DNA from: Chloroflexus sp. MS-G
GTDB taxonomy: Bacteria; Chloroflexota; Chloroflexia; Chloroflexales; Chloroflexaceae
Assembly: GCF_000735195.1 (NCBI RefSeq)
Contig: NZ_JPIM01000019.1
Location: 1-51,194, forward strand
Direction: 5' to 3'
DNA length: 51,194 nt
Both the position numbers and the translations under genes were made by a program. The notes under the pieces were generated by a model that made no database searches, had not been told where the DNA came from, and worked only from the letters and a program-made list of their open reading frames with translations. Shown in pieces: positions 8,618-17,444 of this stretch. The number at the start of each line of letters is the position of its first letter. The first letter of the stretch is position 1.

Positions 8618-8626
8618 TGTTATAAT
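8618..8626 (+). promoter_or_regulatory. Extended -10 promoter of the COG2865-trmJ operon
   Basis: TG-T-TATAAT, a perfect extended -10 element, lies 34 bp before the chosen start at 8660. No clear -35 box is needed with this type. The same TGn-TATAAT design recurs at 12237, 16861, 31065 and 47086. Confidence 0.6.
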
Positions 8627-8659
8627 AGCACGTGTGTTCGCGCCATGGCGGAGGTTTGT

Positions 8660-10030
8660 ATGGACATGCCACCTCTCACCGAACTTCCCGGTCAACCACC
8701 GGGACCAAGGCTTGCTTTTGCCCATGATCGGCAGAGTATCGCTGAGATTGCCGAAACCCTGGCCGCGCTGGCAAATGCCCACGGCGGTGCTGTCGTCGTG
8801 AGTGGTGGGCGTGGCACACATCTGGCTGCTCTCCACAATCCCGCCGCGGCAACCGAGCTAGTGCTGGCCGCAGCTCTATCGTGTACTCCGCCTTTAATCA
8901 TCCCACTTCCCCAACTGGTTGTCTACCACGAGATACCGGTGCTAGTCGTGGAGGTACCGGCTGGCCTTCCCTACGTGTATGCCGTCAATGGGCGGTACCT
9001 GCGTCGTGAAGGGGCAAGCAATCAACCACTTTCCCCAGCAGCACTGCACCGGCTGTTTAGCGAGCGCGCCGACCTCGGCTGGGAACGTCAGATTCCACCC
9101 GGTGCTTCCTTAAAAGAATTGGACGATGAGCTGGTGAGAGCTTACGCCCGGCGGGTAGGGCCACCTGCCGGTGATGATCCGCTAGCACTCTTAACCAGAC
9201 GTGGCTGTCTGATCGACAACATTCCGACCAATGCTGGCCTCCTGCTCTTCGGGCGCGATGTCGCTGCTCGCTTTCCCCAGGCTGAGCTAACCCTGGTACG
9301 GTACCATGGTCGCGAACCGGCAGACATCTTCGAGCGAACAGATATTTGTGCTCCGCTTCCAGAGGCTATTCGGCGCGCTGAACGTTGGTTGAACGACCAT
9401 ATGCGTAAGGGTTCGCGCATGGTGGGGCTGGAGCGGGAAGACTGGACCCAATTCCCGCCTGGAGCCGTTCGTGAAGCCTTGGTCAATGCAGTGGCACACC
9501 GTGACTACAGCAGCCGGGGGGAAGGGATTCGGATTACGATGTTCAGTGATCGGCTTGAAGTCTACTCGCCGGGTCGCTTACCCGGTCATGTTACGCTCGA
9601 GAATCTTCGCGCCGAACGATTTTCGCGCAATCCGGCTATCGTGCAGGTGCTGGCCGATCTCGGTTTGGTTGAACGGCTCGGCTATGGGATCGACCGGATG
9701 CTTCGTCAGTTGGCGGCAGCCGGCTTGCCGCCGGCCACCTTCCGCGAAACAGCAGCCGGCTTTCTGGTCGTGTTGCCGGGTCAACCAATGGCCGAAGCGG
9801 TGCCCGGCGGGGTCGATACCAGCGCCTGGCGTCGGATGGGCTTGAACGACCGCCAGATCGCCGCCTTACTGTTTGTAGTAGAACAGCAACGAATTACCAA
9901 CCGTGATCTGCAAGAGATGCACCCCGATGTCAGTGCCGAGACGATTCGACGTGATCTGTCCGATCTGGTCAATCGCGGTCTCTTACTCAAAGTAGGTGAT
10001 AAGCGAGCAACCTATTACATCCTCAAATGA
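8660..10030 (+). CDS. COG2865-type ATP-binding transcriptional regulator (AlbA_2/HATPase_c_4)
   Basis: A 456-residue protein of the RecG-like/Schlafen-AlbA_2 regulator family. The N-terminal third is the AlbA_2 domain (EIAETLAALANAHGGAVVV, a variant of the usual AFANTxGG). The middle holds the GHKL-type ATPase patch: REALVNAVAHRDYSSRGEGI with the N-box residues, then DRLEVYSPGRLP and NPAIVQVLADLGLVERLGYGI. Residues about 390-456 form a winged helix (NRDLQEMHPDVSAETIRRDL). The start was set by GGAGG five bases upstream. It overlaps the RNA methyltransferase gene by four bases. The target and ligand are unknown. Confidence 0.82.
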   Translation: MDMPPLTELPGQPPGPRLAFAHDRQSIAEIAETLAALANAHGGAVVVSGGRGTHLAALHNPAAATELVLAAALSCTPPLIIPLPQLVVYHEIPVLVVEVPAGLPYVYAVNGRYLRREGASNQPLSPAALHRLFSERADLGWERQIPPGASLKELDDELVRAYARRVGPPAGDDPLALLTRRGCLIDNIPTNAGLLLFGRDVAARFPQAELTLVRYHGREPADIFERTDICAPLPEAIRRAERWLNDHMRKGSRMVGLEREDWTQFPPGAVREALVNAVAHRDYSSRGEGIRITMFSDRLEVYSPGRLPGHVTLENLRAERFSRNPAIVQVLADLGLVERLGYGIDRMLRQLAAAGLPPATFRETAAGFLVVLPGQPMAEAVPGGVDTSAWRRMGLNDRQIAALLFVVEQQRITNRDLQEMHPDVSAETIRRDLSDLVNRGLLLKVGDKRATYYILK

Positions 10031-10740
10031 AGAACATCATCGTTGTGCTTCATCAACCGCGTGATCCACGCAATATCGGCGCCGTCGTGCGGGCAATGCT
10101 CAATACCGGCGTTCACCACCTGCGTCTGGTTGATCCATGCCCGTTCGAGCCAGAGGTGATTACCGCTGTAGCTCATCGCCCTGAACCGGTACTGGCGAAC
10201 CTGGCGGTATATCCCGATCTGCAACAGGCCATCGCCGATATACAACATCTTGTCGGTACCACCGACCGACCGCACCCCAATTTGCCGTGGCGCACCGATA
10301 TTCGGCAATGGGCGGGTGAGATTCGTCAACGTGCAACTAGGTTCGGCCCGGTCGCTATCCTTTTTGGCAGCGAAGGCAATGGCCTGAGTCGACGTGAACT
10401 CAGCCTGTGCCACGAGATCATCGGCATCCCGATGGCGCCGGAATACCCTGTCTTAAACCTTGCTCAAGCCGTCTTGATCACACTCTACGAGTTGCAACAG
10501 GCAAGCCCTCCCTCTCCACCATCACCGGGAACAGCCGAACCTCCGGCGTCACTGGCTGCACTCGATACGCTTGCAAGCATCCTTGACGAACTGATCACGG
10601 CAACCAATTTTGTGAAAAGCGGAAACGGCTATGCGTTACGTCACCGCCTGCGCGCCATTATGACCCGTGCTGCACTGAGCGAACGTGATGCCGCCATCCT
10701 GACCGCTCTGCTGCGTGAGGCGGTGCGGCAGATACGGTAG
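10027..10740 (+). CDS. TrmH/SpoU-superfamily RNA 2'-O-methyltransferase, TrmJ-like
   Basis: A 237-residue SAM-dependent RNA ribose methyltransferase with the knotted SPOUT fold. The three family motifs are present: motif 1 PRDPRNIGAVVRAM, motif 2 VAILFGSEGNGLS, and motif 3 IPMAPEYPVLNLAQAVLITLYEL. The C-terminal helical tail (ATNFVKSGNGYALRHRLRAIMTRA) is typical of TrmJ, which methylates position 32 of tRNAs. The substrate in this organism is therefore probably tRNA, but position and base are not proven. It starts with an ATGA overlap with the COG2865 gene, so it is translationally coupled to it. Confidence 0.87.
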   Translation: MKNIIVVLHQPRDPRNIGAVVRAMLNTGVHHLRLVDPCPFEPEVITAVAHRPEPVLANLAVYPDLQQAIADIQHLVGTTDRPHPNLPWRTDIRQWAGEIRQRATRFGPVAILFGSEGNGLSRRELSLCHEIIGIPMAPEYPVLNLAQAVLITLYELQQASPPSPPSPGTAEPPASLAALDTLASILDELITATNFVKSGNGYALRHRLRAIMTRAALSERDAAILTALLREAVRQIR

Positions 10741-10849
10741 TAGCGTTGCACGATAACTGTATACTGCAATCCCGCCGGTTTTCTGTTTTTGGTTATTATT
10801 GTATTATCAAATATGTACTTGACCATTTTTGAATGGGACCTCATTTTGT

Positions 10850-12106
10850 ATGGCTACTACTGTTCCGTTTGCGGCATTCTACTCACGTGATTTTCGTCTG
10901 CTCTGGTTTGGTAACTTCGTTTCTTTAACCGGTACCGAGATGACTCGAGCCGCAGTAAGCTGGCATATTCTCGAACTTTCTAACGGTGATCCACTGGCGC
11001 TTGGTGCGATTGGTGCAGCACGGCTCATCCCATTAGTCTTACTAGCGATTGGTAGTGGGGTATTGGCTGACGCTATTGATCGCCGCCGCCTCATGATTGG
11101 CGCCCAGGTCGCTATGATGGTTTGTTCGTTGATCCTGGCACTTACAACCAATGTTGGTCTGTCAGCACTTTGGACGATTTACACGGTTACTGCACTCGCA
11201 GCAGCAGCCAATACGATCGGTCTTCCTGCTCGTCAAGCCCTGATACCTTCGTTAGTTCCACGCGAACACCTTGCTAATGCGCTGAGTCTCAATATCGTTG
11301 CGTGGCAATTGGCGACCATTGTTGGCCCAACGATTGGTGGCATCTTGATCGAATATGGCGGGGTTGGGTTAGTTTACTGGATAGACGTGGTGAGTTTCAC
11401 TGCTATCTTGCTTGCCCTATTGCTCATTCACCCAAAACGAGTTGTTACCGAGAAACGTGATATTAGCTTGCAAGCCGCGATTGAGGGATTACGATTCGTG
11501 TGGCGCACACCACTGATCTGGAGTACCATGATACTCGACTTTCTCGCCACCTTTTTCAGTGCGGCCACCACTTTATTGCCAATTTATGCGCAATCTATTT
11601 TACAGGTTGGGGCTCAGGGGTTGGGTCTGCTTTATGCTGCACCGTCGGTTGGAGCTGTGATTGCCAGTATCATCTGCTCAATTCGAGGTGTCGGCAAGCG
11701 TCAGGGAGCGTTGCTGTTGTGGTCTGTCGCCATCTACGGTTTCAGTACAGCAATTTTCGGACTGAGTACTCATTTTTGGTTATCGCTCTTCATGCTGGCA
11801 ATTAACGGCGCTGCTGATACGGTAAGTATGGTCGTGCGCGGCAACATCCGTAATCTTGAAACTCCTGATGAATTGCGCGGACGTATGGTGGCAGTGAATA
11901 TGCTCTTCTTCGCTGGTGGGCCACAACTTGGCGAGATCGAGGCCGGCATCGCTGCCCGTCTACTCGGCACCCAACTTTCTGTGGCGGTCGGTGGTTTAGC
12001 TTGTGTCCTTATGACCGCAGTAGTTGCTGCGAAGGTACCAATTCTACGCTGCTACACTGATGGTCACAGACCAACACCAGCCTCAACGGTGAGCACAACT
12101 GGATAA
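10850..12106 (+). CDS. MFS transporter, EntS/MFS_3-like
   Basis: A 418-residue major facilitator with 10-12 hydrophobic helices. It starts FYSRDFRLLWFGNFVSLTGTEM, typical of the EntS/MFS_3 branch of drug and siderophore exporters. The cytoplasmic loop motif between helices 2 and 3 reads GVLADAIDRRRLM, a variant of the MFS motif A. The ATG at 10850 fits the family; a TTG seven codons earlier is possible. The upstream Shine-Dalgarno is weak. The gene stands alone, and its substrate cannot be predicted. Confidence 0.83.
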   Translation: MATTVPFAAFYSRDFRLLWFGNFVSLTGTEMTRAAVSWHILELSNGDPLALGAIGAARLIPLVLLAIGSGVLADAIDRRRLMIGAQVAMMVCSLILALTTNVGLSALWTIYTVTALAAAANTIGLPARQALIPSLVPREHLANALSLNIVAWQLATIVGPTIGGILIEYGGVGLVYWIDVVSFTAILLALLLIHPKRVVTEKRDISLQAAIEGLRFVWRTPLIWSTMILDFLATFFSAATTLLPIYAQSILQVGAQGLGLLYAAPSVGAVIASIICSIRGVGKRQGALLLWSVAIYGFSTAIFGLSTHFWLSLFMLAINGAADTVSMVVRGNIRNLETPDELRGRMVAVNMLFFAGGPQLGEIEAGIAARLLGTQLSVAVGGLACVLMTAVVAAKVPILRCYTDGHRPTPASTVSTTG

Positions 12107-12236
12107 AATACGTACCTGCTTACGAATCCTTACCTGAACGCCAAACTCCGAGAGAAGCCAAGAGCTACTTCGGACAAGATGAAAAACGGACAGTAATTTA
12201 CAGATGCGCTCGCAAAACTGCTGGTCTATCGAAACG

Positions 12237-12245
12237 TGATACAAT
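12237..12245 (+). promoter_or_regulatory. Extended -10 promoter of the menF operon
   Basis: TG-A-TACAAT gives a predicted transcription start near 12252. The leader of about 60 nt then contains the SD-sequestering hairpin at 12265-12294. Confidence 0.5.
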
Positions 12246-12264
12246 GCATACAGGAAGTTTACAG

Positions 12265-12294
12265 CCCTCCCTTACGTGAACTCTGCAGGGAGGG
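12265..12294 (+). promoter_or_regulatory. Hairpin masking the menF ribosome-binding site
   Basis: CCCTCCC (12265-12271) pairs perfectly with GGGAGGG (12288-12294) across a 16-nt loop. The right arm is the only strong purine-rich Shine-Dalgarno-like sequence before menF. When folded, it would be hidden from the ribosome. A two-codon ORF (ATG TAG at 12302) and in-frame ATGs at 12297 and 12312 follow. This looks like a translational control element, though no ligand class is recognisable. Confidence 0.45.
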
Positions 12295-12311
12295 TTATGA
12301 TATGTAGTAGT

Positions 12312-13760
12312 ATGACAAATCCTCTCATCGGGGTGCGGGTAACAACCGCTACCTTGCGCGAAGTCGCTCGGATGGAAGCCGCGGCAGAGATTGCGCGGCA
12401 ACGGGCTCGTGAACTAGGACGACCGGTGCTGGTCAGCATCACAACTCGGGTCGGGCTGCGCGATCCGCTAGCACTGTTTGCGCGTGGCGCCGGAGTGACG
12501 CATAACCGGTTCTTCTGGAGCACACCAGCGGCTGATGTCGAACTGACCGGTCTCGGTGCAGCGTGGAGTTTTACACCAGCACCATCGGAAAACCGCTTTG
12601 CCGCCAGTGCAGCAGCATGGCGACAACTGGTGTCTGAGGCGGTCATTGATGTTGATCCCAATCTGCCGGTACAGGGGCCGCTGGCAGTAGCCGGTTTCCG
12701 TTTTGATCCTGACCAGCCTCCGAGTGAGTTGTGGCGCGATTATCCGCTTGGGTTACTCGTCGTGCCACGCTTGTTGATTGTGCGCCACGGCGACCTGACT
12801 ACGCTGACAGTCAATGGCATGGTTGATGAGCGCAGTTCAACGTTGGCGCTGGGTGCAGCGGCTGCCCGCCGTCTGCAAGCCTTGATCGGCTTACCGTTTC
12901 GTCCACAGCGGTTGCCGACCGATGTACAAGTTGATGTATCGCTCGATCCAGACGAGTGGAAAGCAATTGTCGCTGATGCAGTAGCCGATCTGCGCGCCGG
13001 TCGGTTAGAAAAAGTGGTGCTGGCTCGTGCTGTTCGCCTGCGCAGTGCTGAACCGTTTGATACGGCAGCCACACTTGATGTATTGCGTAAGAATTATCCG
13101 CACACGTTCGTCTTCGCGGTTGCTCGTGGCGGTCGTACCTTTCTGGGTGCGTCACCAGAACGATTGGTTGCGTTGCGTCATGGTGCAGTAGCAGCTTCAG
13201 CTCTGGCCGGTTCAGCGCCGCGTGGCAAAACGCCTGAAGAGGATCGCGCCTTCGCCGAGGCCTTACTGAAGAGTACAAAGGATCGTACCGAGCATGCCTT
13301 TGTGGTACAGATGATCTGTTCGGCGTTAGCCGAGTTTTGTGACCAGGTGTCTGCGTTAGAGTCACCCGAAATAATGCGGGTGCGGAACGTTCAGCATCTA
13401 TTTACTCCCGTCACTGCCCGCATCCGCCCTGGCTACGACATTTTCGATCTGGTCGGTCGGTTGCACCCAACGCCAGCGGTCGGTGGTAAGCCCGGCCCAA
13501 CGGCACTGGCCTGGATTCGCGCCCGTGAACGGCTTGATCGTGGTTGGTACGCAGCACCGGTTGGTTGGGTTGATGCTCGTGGTGACGGTGAGTTTGCTGT
13601 TGCGCTTCGTTCGGCACTGATCGGGCGACACGAGGCAATGCTCTTTGCCGGGTGTGGGATCGTGGCTGCTTCTAATCCCGAACGGGAATTAGCCGAAACC
13701 CGCATCAAGCTACGGGCAATGTTGGAAGCCCTCGGTGCAAGTGATGAGATGATCGGCTGA
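12312..13760 (+). CDS. menF: Isochorismate synthase MenF
   Basis: Converts chorismate to isochorismate, the first committed step of menaquinone synthesis. The 482-residue protein has the C-terminal chorismate-binding domain of the MenF/EntC family: SALAGSAPRGKTPEEDRAF, TKDRTEHAFVVQMI, HPTPAVGGKP, RGWYAAPVGWVD and AGCGIVAASNPERELAE. The start is uncertain. ATG 12312 begins MTNPLIGVRV, but ATG 12297 and GTG 12276 are in frame and the spacing to GGGAGGG suits none of them well. menD follows 11 bp downstream, so both serve menaquinone, the only quinone expected in this kind of phototroph. Confidence 0.93.
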   Translation: MTNPLIGVRVTTATLREVARMEAAAEIARQRARELGRPVLVSITTRVGLRDPLALFARGAGVTHNRFFWSTPAADVELTGLGAAWSFTPAPSENRFAASAAAWRQLVSEAVIDVDPNLPVQGPLAVAGFRFDPDQPPSELWRDYPLGLLVVPRLLIVRHGDLTTLTVNGMVDERSSTLALGAAAARRLQALIGLPFRPQRLPTDVQVDVSLDPDEWKAIVADAVADLRAGRLEKVVLARAVRLRSAEPFDTAATLDVLRKNYPHTFVFAVARGGRTFLGASPERLVALRHGAVAASALAGSAPRGKTPEEDRAFAEALLKSTKDRTEHAFVVQMICSALAEFCDQVSALESPEIMRVRNVQHLFTPVTARIRPGYDIFDLVGRLHPTPAVGGKPGPTALAWIRARERLDRGWYAAPVGWVDARGDGEFAVALRSALIGRHEAMLFAGCGIVAASNPERELAETRIKLRAMLEALGASDEMIG

Positions 13761-13771
13761 GTGAGGTGGGT

Positions 13772-15535
13772 ATGGAGGTCACAGCGCATATCGAGGCGCT
13801 GACCCACTGGGTGGTTGAAATTGCGCAAAGTCTGGCAGCCCATGGGGTGAAAGATGTGGTTGTGTGCCCAGGTTCGCGGAGCACGCCACTAGCGTTAGCC
13901 GTAGCACGTCATCCGGCGTTGCGGGTCTGGATGCATCTCGATGAGCGCTCGGCCGGCTTTTTCGCGCTGGGCATAGCGCGTGCTCGTCATCGCCCCGCCG
14001 CTGTTCTTTGCACCTCCGGCACCGCCGTTGCCAACCTCTTACCCGCCGTCGTCGAAGCCCATCTTGCTCGCGTCCCATTACTGTTGCTTACTGCCGACCG
14101 CCCACCGGAACTACGCGACAATGGTGCGCCGCAGACAATTGATCAGATCGGTATTTTTGGTCGCAATGTGCGCTGGTTTATTGATCTACCCGTCCCGCAG
14201 ATGACGCTCTTGCCGTTTCTACGCGCCACGTTGGGCCGGGCCATTGGGCTGACCCAGAGCGCTCCGGCTGGACCGGTGCATCTCAATCTGCCCTTCCGCG
14301 AACCACTTGTGCCCGATCGTTCACTGATGGTAACACTGCTGGCTCAGACACCGTCATCGGTGCAGGTAACTCCGGCGCGGCGGATGCTCGGTGGCGCTGA
14401 GCTGGCAACGCTGGCGAGCAGTTTGATTGAATATCGACGCGGTCTGATCATCGCCGGTCCTGATTGTCCTGCCGATCTCGGACCTTTACTGACCATCCTT
14501 GCTCACCGTTTACGCTTCCCTGTCCTGGCCGATCCACTGTCAGGGGTGCGCTACGGTCCGCATACCGATGACTACATCCTTGGTGCCTACGATGCTTTCC
14601 TGCGTGATGAACGTTTTGTTACCCATTATGCTCCAGAAGTCGTGTTGCGTTTTGGTGCGATGCCAACCAGTAAACCGCTCTTGCTCTATTTGCAGCACCA
14701 TCCGCAAGCGCGTCAGCTAGTAATCGACGGCGGCGCCGGCTGGCGCGAGCCAACCAGCCTGGCCCGAGAGCATCTCCAGGTTGATGAACACTGGTTTTGT
14801 TTGGCGCTGGCCGATGCTTTGGCGTCATCGCAACGTGAGGGACCAACACTCTGGCTGCGGGCATGGCAAACTGCCGAGCAAACGGCGCGCACAACGATAC
14901 AAGCCCATTTGCTGGCGCAGGAGACGATCAGTGAACCGGGGTTGTTTGCACGCCTTGGTACCTGGCTGCCCAACGGAACAACACTTTTCGTTGGCAATTC
15001 GATGCCGGTGCGCGATTGCGACACGTTTCTTGCTCCTCGTTCGACACCGTTGTATGTCATTGGAAATCGCGGCGCAAATGGGATCGATGGCTTAGTTTCC
15101 ACCGCACTTGGCCTTGCGGCTGGCGACGCTACGCCCCTGGTGATGGCGCTCGGTGATCTCTCGCTGATCCATGACACCAATGGCTTGATCGCCGCTCGTC
15201 TCCATCGACTCAATGCAACCATCTTACTCATCAACAACGACGGCGGTGGTATCTTCTCATTTTTACCCCAAGCCAGTGAAACCGATCAGTTTGAACTCCT
15301 CTTCGGTACGCCTCATGGCACTGATTTTGCGCCACTGGCGGCCCTGTACGACGCACAGTATACCCTCGCCTCCGATTGGGCAACAGTGCATGCCGCACTA
15401 CAGACCAGTTTCGCCGGAGGATTGCATCTCATCGAAATTCGGACTCGGCGCGATCAGAATGTTCGCGATCACCGCACGATCTGGCCATTGGTCAGTGCAG
15501 CCTTAGAGCGCGTTGGTGTGATACAACCTACCTGA
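13772..15535 (+). CDS. menD: SEPHCHC synthase MenD
   Basis: Thiamine-diphosphate-dependent synthase joining isochorismate and 2-oxoglutarate to make 2-succinyl-5-enolpyruvyl-6-hydroxy-3-cyclohexene-1-carboxylate. The 587-residue length fits. The N-terminal PYR domain has VVVCPGSRSTPLALA with the catalytic Glu in LDERSAGFFALG, then TSGTAVANLLPAVVEA. The C-terminal PP domain has GDLSLIHDTNGL and NNDGGGIFSFLPQ, the ThDP/Mg site. ATG 13772 is preceded by GAGG at five bases. It is the second gene of the menF operon. The remaining men genes are not in this window. Confidence 0.96.
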   Translation: MEVTAHIEALTHWVVEIAQSLAAHGVKDVVVCPGSRSTPLALAVARHPALRVWMHLDERSAGFFALGIARARHRPAAVLCTSGTAVANLLPAVVEAHLARVPLLLLTADRPPELRDNGAPQTIDQIGIFGRNVRWFIDLPVPQMTLLPFLRATLGRAIGLTQSAPAGPVHLNLPFREPLVPDRSLMVTLLAQTPSSVQVTPARRMLGGAELATLASSLIEYRRGLIIAGPDCPADLGPLLTILAHRLRFPVLADPLSGVRYGPHTDDYILGAYDAFLRDERFVTHYAPEVVLRFGAMPTSKPLLLYLQHHPQARQLVIDGGAGWREPTSLAREHLQVDEHWFCLALADALASSQREGPTLWLRAWQTAEQTARTTIQAHLLAQETISEPGLFARLGTWLPNGTTLFVGNSMPVRDCDTFLAPRSTPLYVIGNRGANGIDGLVSTALGLAAGDATPLVMALGDLSLIHDTNGLIAARLHRLNATILLINNDGGGIFSFLPQASETDQFELLFGTPHGTDFAPLAALYDAQYTLASDWATVHAALQTSFAGGLHLIEIRTRRDQNVRDHRTIWPLVSAALERVGVIQPT

Positions 15536-15563
15536 TATGCAGCAAGTATCTAAGGATACACCC

Positions 15564-16754
15564 ATGACGAACATTACGCTCAGTACAAATGCCGAAATTA
15601 TTGCGCAAGAGAGTCGGTACACTACCGGACTATACCCGAAACGGCCGCTCGCGATTGTGCGTGGCGCGGGTGCTCATCTCTACGATGCCGAGGGTCGGAT
15701 GTACATCGATTGTGTTGGCGGTCAGGGGGCCGCCAACCTCGGTCACGCTCATCCGGTTATCGTGGCAGCAATTCGTGAACAGGCTGAACGTTTGATCAGT
15801 TGTCCCGAAATTTTTCCCAATGATGTGCGGGCTGCGTACCTGAGCGAGCTGGCAGCAGCACTGCCATTCCCTGCTCGTATCTTCCTTTGCAACAGTGGCG
15901 CCGAAGCGGTGGAAGCTGCGCTCAAGTTTGCCCGTCTGTTGACCGGTCGTCCTGGTATTGTGGCGACAATGCGCGGATTTCATGGGCGCACCATGGGGGC
16001 CTTAAGCGCCACCTGGGAAAGTAAATACCGTGAGCCATTTTTGCCACTCGTACCCGAATTTAGCCACGTACCCTACGGCAATCTTGAGGCCCTACAATCG
16101 GCAGTTGGCCCGCACACAGCGGCTGTAATCGTTGAGCCGGTACAAGGTGAAGGTGGTGTACGTCCGGCGCCGGCCGGCTATCTCGAACAGGTTGCTGCCA
16201 TCTGCGCCGCTAATGGTTCGCTCTTGCTGGTTGATGAAGTCCAGACCGGTTTTGGCCGTACCGGTAAGCTCTTTGCAATTGAACATAGTGGCGTTACACC
16301 CGACATCCTCATTCTTGCCAAGAGTATTGCTGCCGGTGTACCGATGGGTGCGGTAGCGATTCACGAACGGCATGGCACGTTACCGGCGGGAGCTCACGGC
16401 TCAACTTTCGGTGGCAACCCACTGGCGTGCGCTGCGGCACGGGCTGCCCTTCAGGTCTATCAGACTGAACGTATTCCCGAACAGGCGGCAAGGAAAGGTG
16501 CCTGGCTGATCCAGGCGCTGCGCGATCTGCGCTTGCCGGCGGTGCGAGAAGTACGCGGATTAGGCTTGCTGGTTGGCCTTGAGCTGAAGAGCCGTGTCCA
16601 ACCGGTGATTACTTCCTTGATTGACCAGGGTGTGCTGGCATTGCCCGCCGGACCCAATGTTCTACGTCTGCTCCCCCCATTGGTGATTGAACAGACCGAT
16701 CTTGAGCGGGTTGTAACGGCCATTGCGACTGTGCTACGTGGCGAGGAGCATTAG
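15564..16754 (+). CDS. Class III aminotransferase, acetylornithine/LysJ type
   Basis: A 396-residue PLP enzyme of the ArgD group, which converts N-acetylglutamate semialdehyde to acetylornithine, or the LysW-carried aminoadipate equivalent. Signature stretches are [48 protein letters not shown], the PLP lysine in [10 protein letters not shown] and [13 protein letters not shown]. The C-terminal LRLLPPLVI is close to LysJ-like enzymes, so ArgD and LysJ cannot be separated by eye. AAGGA seven bases before ATG 15564 fixes the start. It lies 28 bp after menD, so it may share the transcript, although no metabolic link to menaquinone is obvious. Confidence 0.85.
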   Translation: MTNITLSTNAEIIAQESRYTTGLYPKRPLAIVRGAGAHLYDAEGRMYIDCVGGQGAANLGHAHPVIVAAIREQAERLISCPEIFPNDVRAAYLSELAAALPFPARIFLCNSGAEAVEAALKFARLLTGRPGIVATMRGFHGRTMGALSATWESKYREPFLPLVPEFSHVPYGNLEALQSAVGPHTAAVIVEPVQGEGGVRPAPAGYLEQVAAICAANGSLLLVDEVQTGFGRTGKLFAIEHSGVTPDILILAKSIAAGVPMGAVAIHERHGTLPAGAHGSTFGGNPLACAAARAALQVYQTERIPEQAARKGAWLIQALRDLRLPAVREVRGLGLLVGLELKSRVQPVITSLIDQGVLALPAGPNVLRLLPPLVIEQTDLERVVTAIATVLRGEEH

Positions 16755-16860
16755 GAGCGCGAAAGGATTACCAGCGCAAACACGACTAACGACGAAAGTG
16801 GCGAGTTCCACGAGGCCACTGCCCAACCCAAGCCCGGCAGCGTGATGCTGAAGCACAATC

Positions 16861-16869
16861 TGTTATAAT
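16861..16869 (+). promoter_or_regulatory. Extended -10 promoter of the Nudix gene
   Basis: TG-T-TATAAT lies 28 bp before the Nudix start. An ATG that overlaps this element at 16868 is in frame with the gene but cannot be the start if the promoter is real, which supports the ATG at 16898. Confidence 0.6.
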
Positions 16870-16897
16870 GACCGGCAAACGAGCAAAGGAGCCAGGT

Positions 16898-17371
16898 ATG
16901 ACGGTCAAGTATACGCGCTGGTTGCGTAGCTATGTTGGTCACCAACGAATCTTACAGGTACGTGCAAGCGGCTTTGTTCGCAATGAAGCCGGTCACATCC
17001 TACTCTGCCGCCGGGCCGATGTCATGCTCTGGGATGTACCAGGAGGAACGATTAACCTCGACGAATCACCGGCCCGTGGCCTGGTTCGCGAAGTGTACGA
17101 AGAGACCGGCCTGATCTTAAAACCAGAAAAGCTCATCGGCGTCTACAGCGGCCCTGATTTCGCCTGGAGCTATCCCAACGGCGATCAATCCCAGATTCTG
17201 GCGATCTTCTTTGCTGCCCGCATCGTCGGCGGTGAACTCCAACAAGTCGGTGATGAAAATGTCAACGTAAAATTTTTCGATCCCGATCACTTGCCGCCGT
17301 TACTCAACCGCACCCGCCGCATGCTAGCCGATGCGTTTGCCAATCGTGTAGAAGCACATTTTGATTTTTGA
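16898..17371 (+). CDS. Nudix hydrolase
   Basis: A 157-residue pyrophosphohydrolase acting on nucleoside diphosphate-linked substrates; the exact substrate is unknown. The Nudix box is complete: G-x5-E-x7-REVYEETGL, within the stretch that begins GGTINLDESPARG. A strand order of RASGFVRN, ILLCRRAD and WDVPGG precedes it, as in the fold. ATG 16898 is preceded by AAGGAG at six bases. The gene has its own extended -10 promoter and is convergent with dprA. Confidence 0.88.
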   Translation: MTVKYTRWLRSYVGHQRILQVRASGFVRNEAGHILLCRRADVMLWDVPGGTINLDESPARGLVREVYEETGLILKPEKLIGVYSGPDFAWSYPNGDQSQILAIFFAARIVGGELQQVGDENVNVKFFDPDHLPPLLNRTRRMLADAFANRVEAHFDF

Positions 17372-17444
17372 CAACCGTGCCGAGGCGGGTATGGGCAAGT
17401 CCTAACACCGAACAGACATCAAACCACATTACCCGCCGAGCATT

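Noticed and set aside
12276..12311. GTG 12276 as the menF start
   Set aside because: It lies in the loop of the leader hairpin with the nearest purine-rich site about 20 bases upstream, and it would place the Shine-Dalgarno-like sequence inside the coding region.
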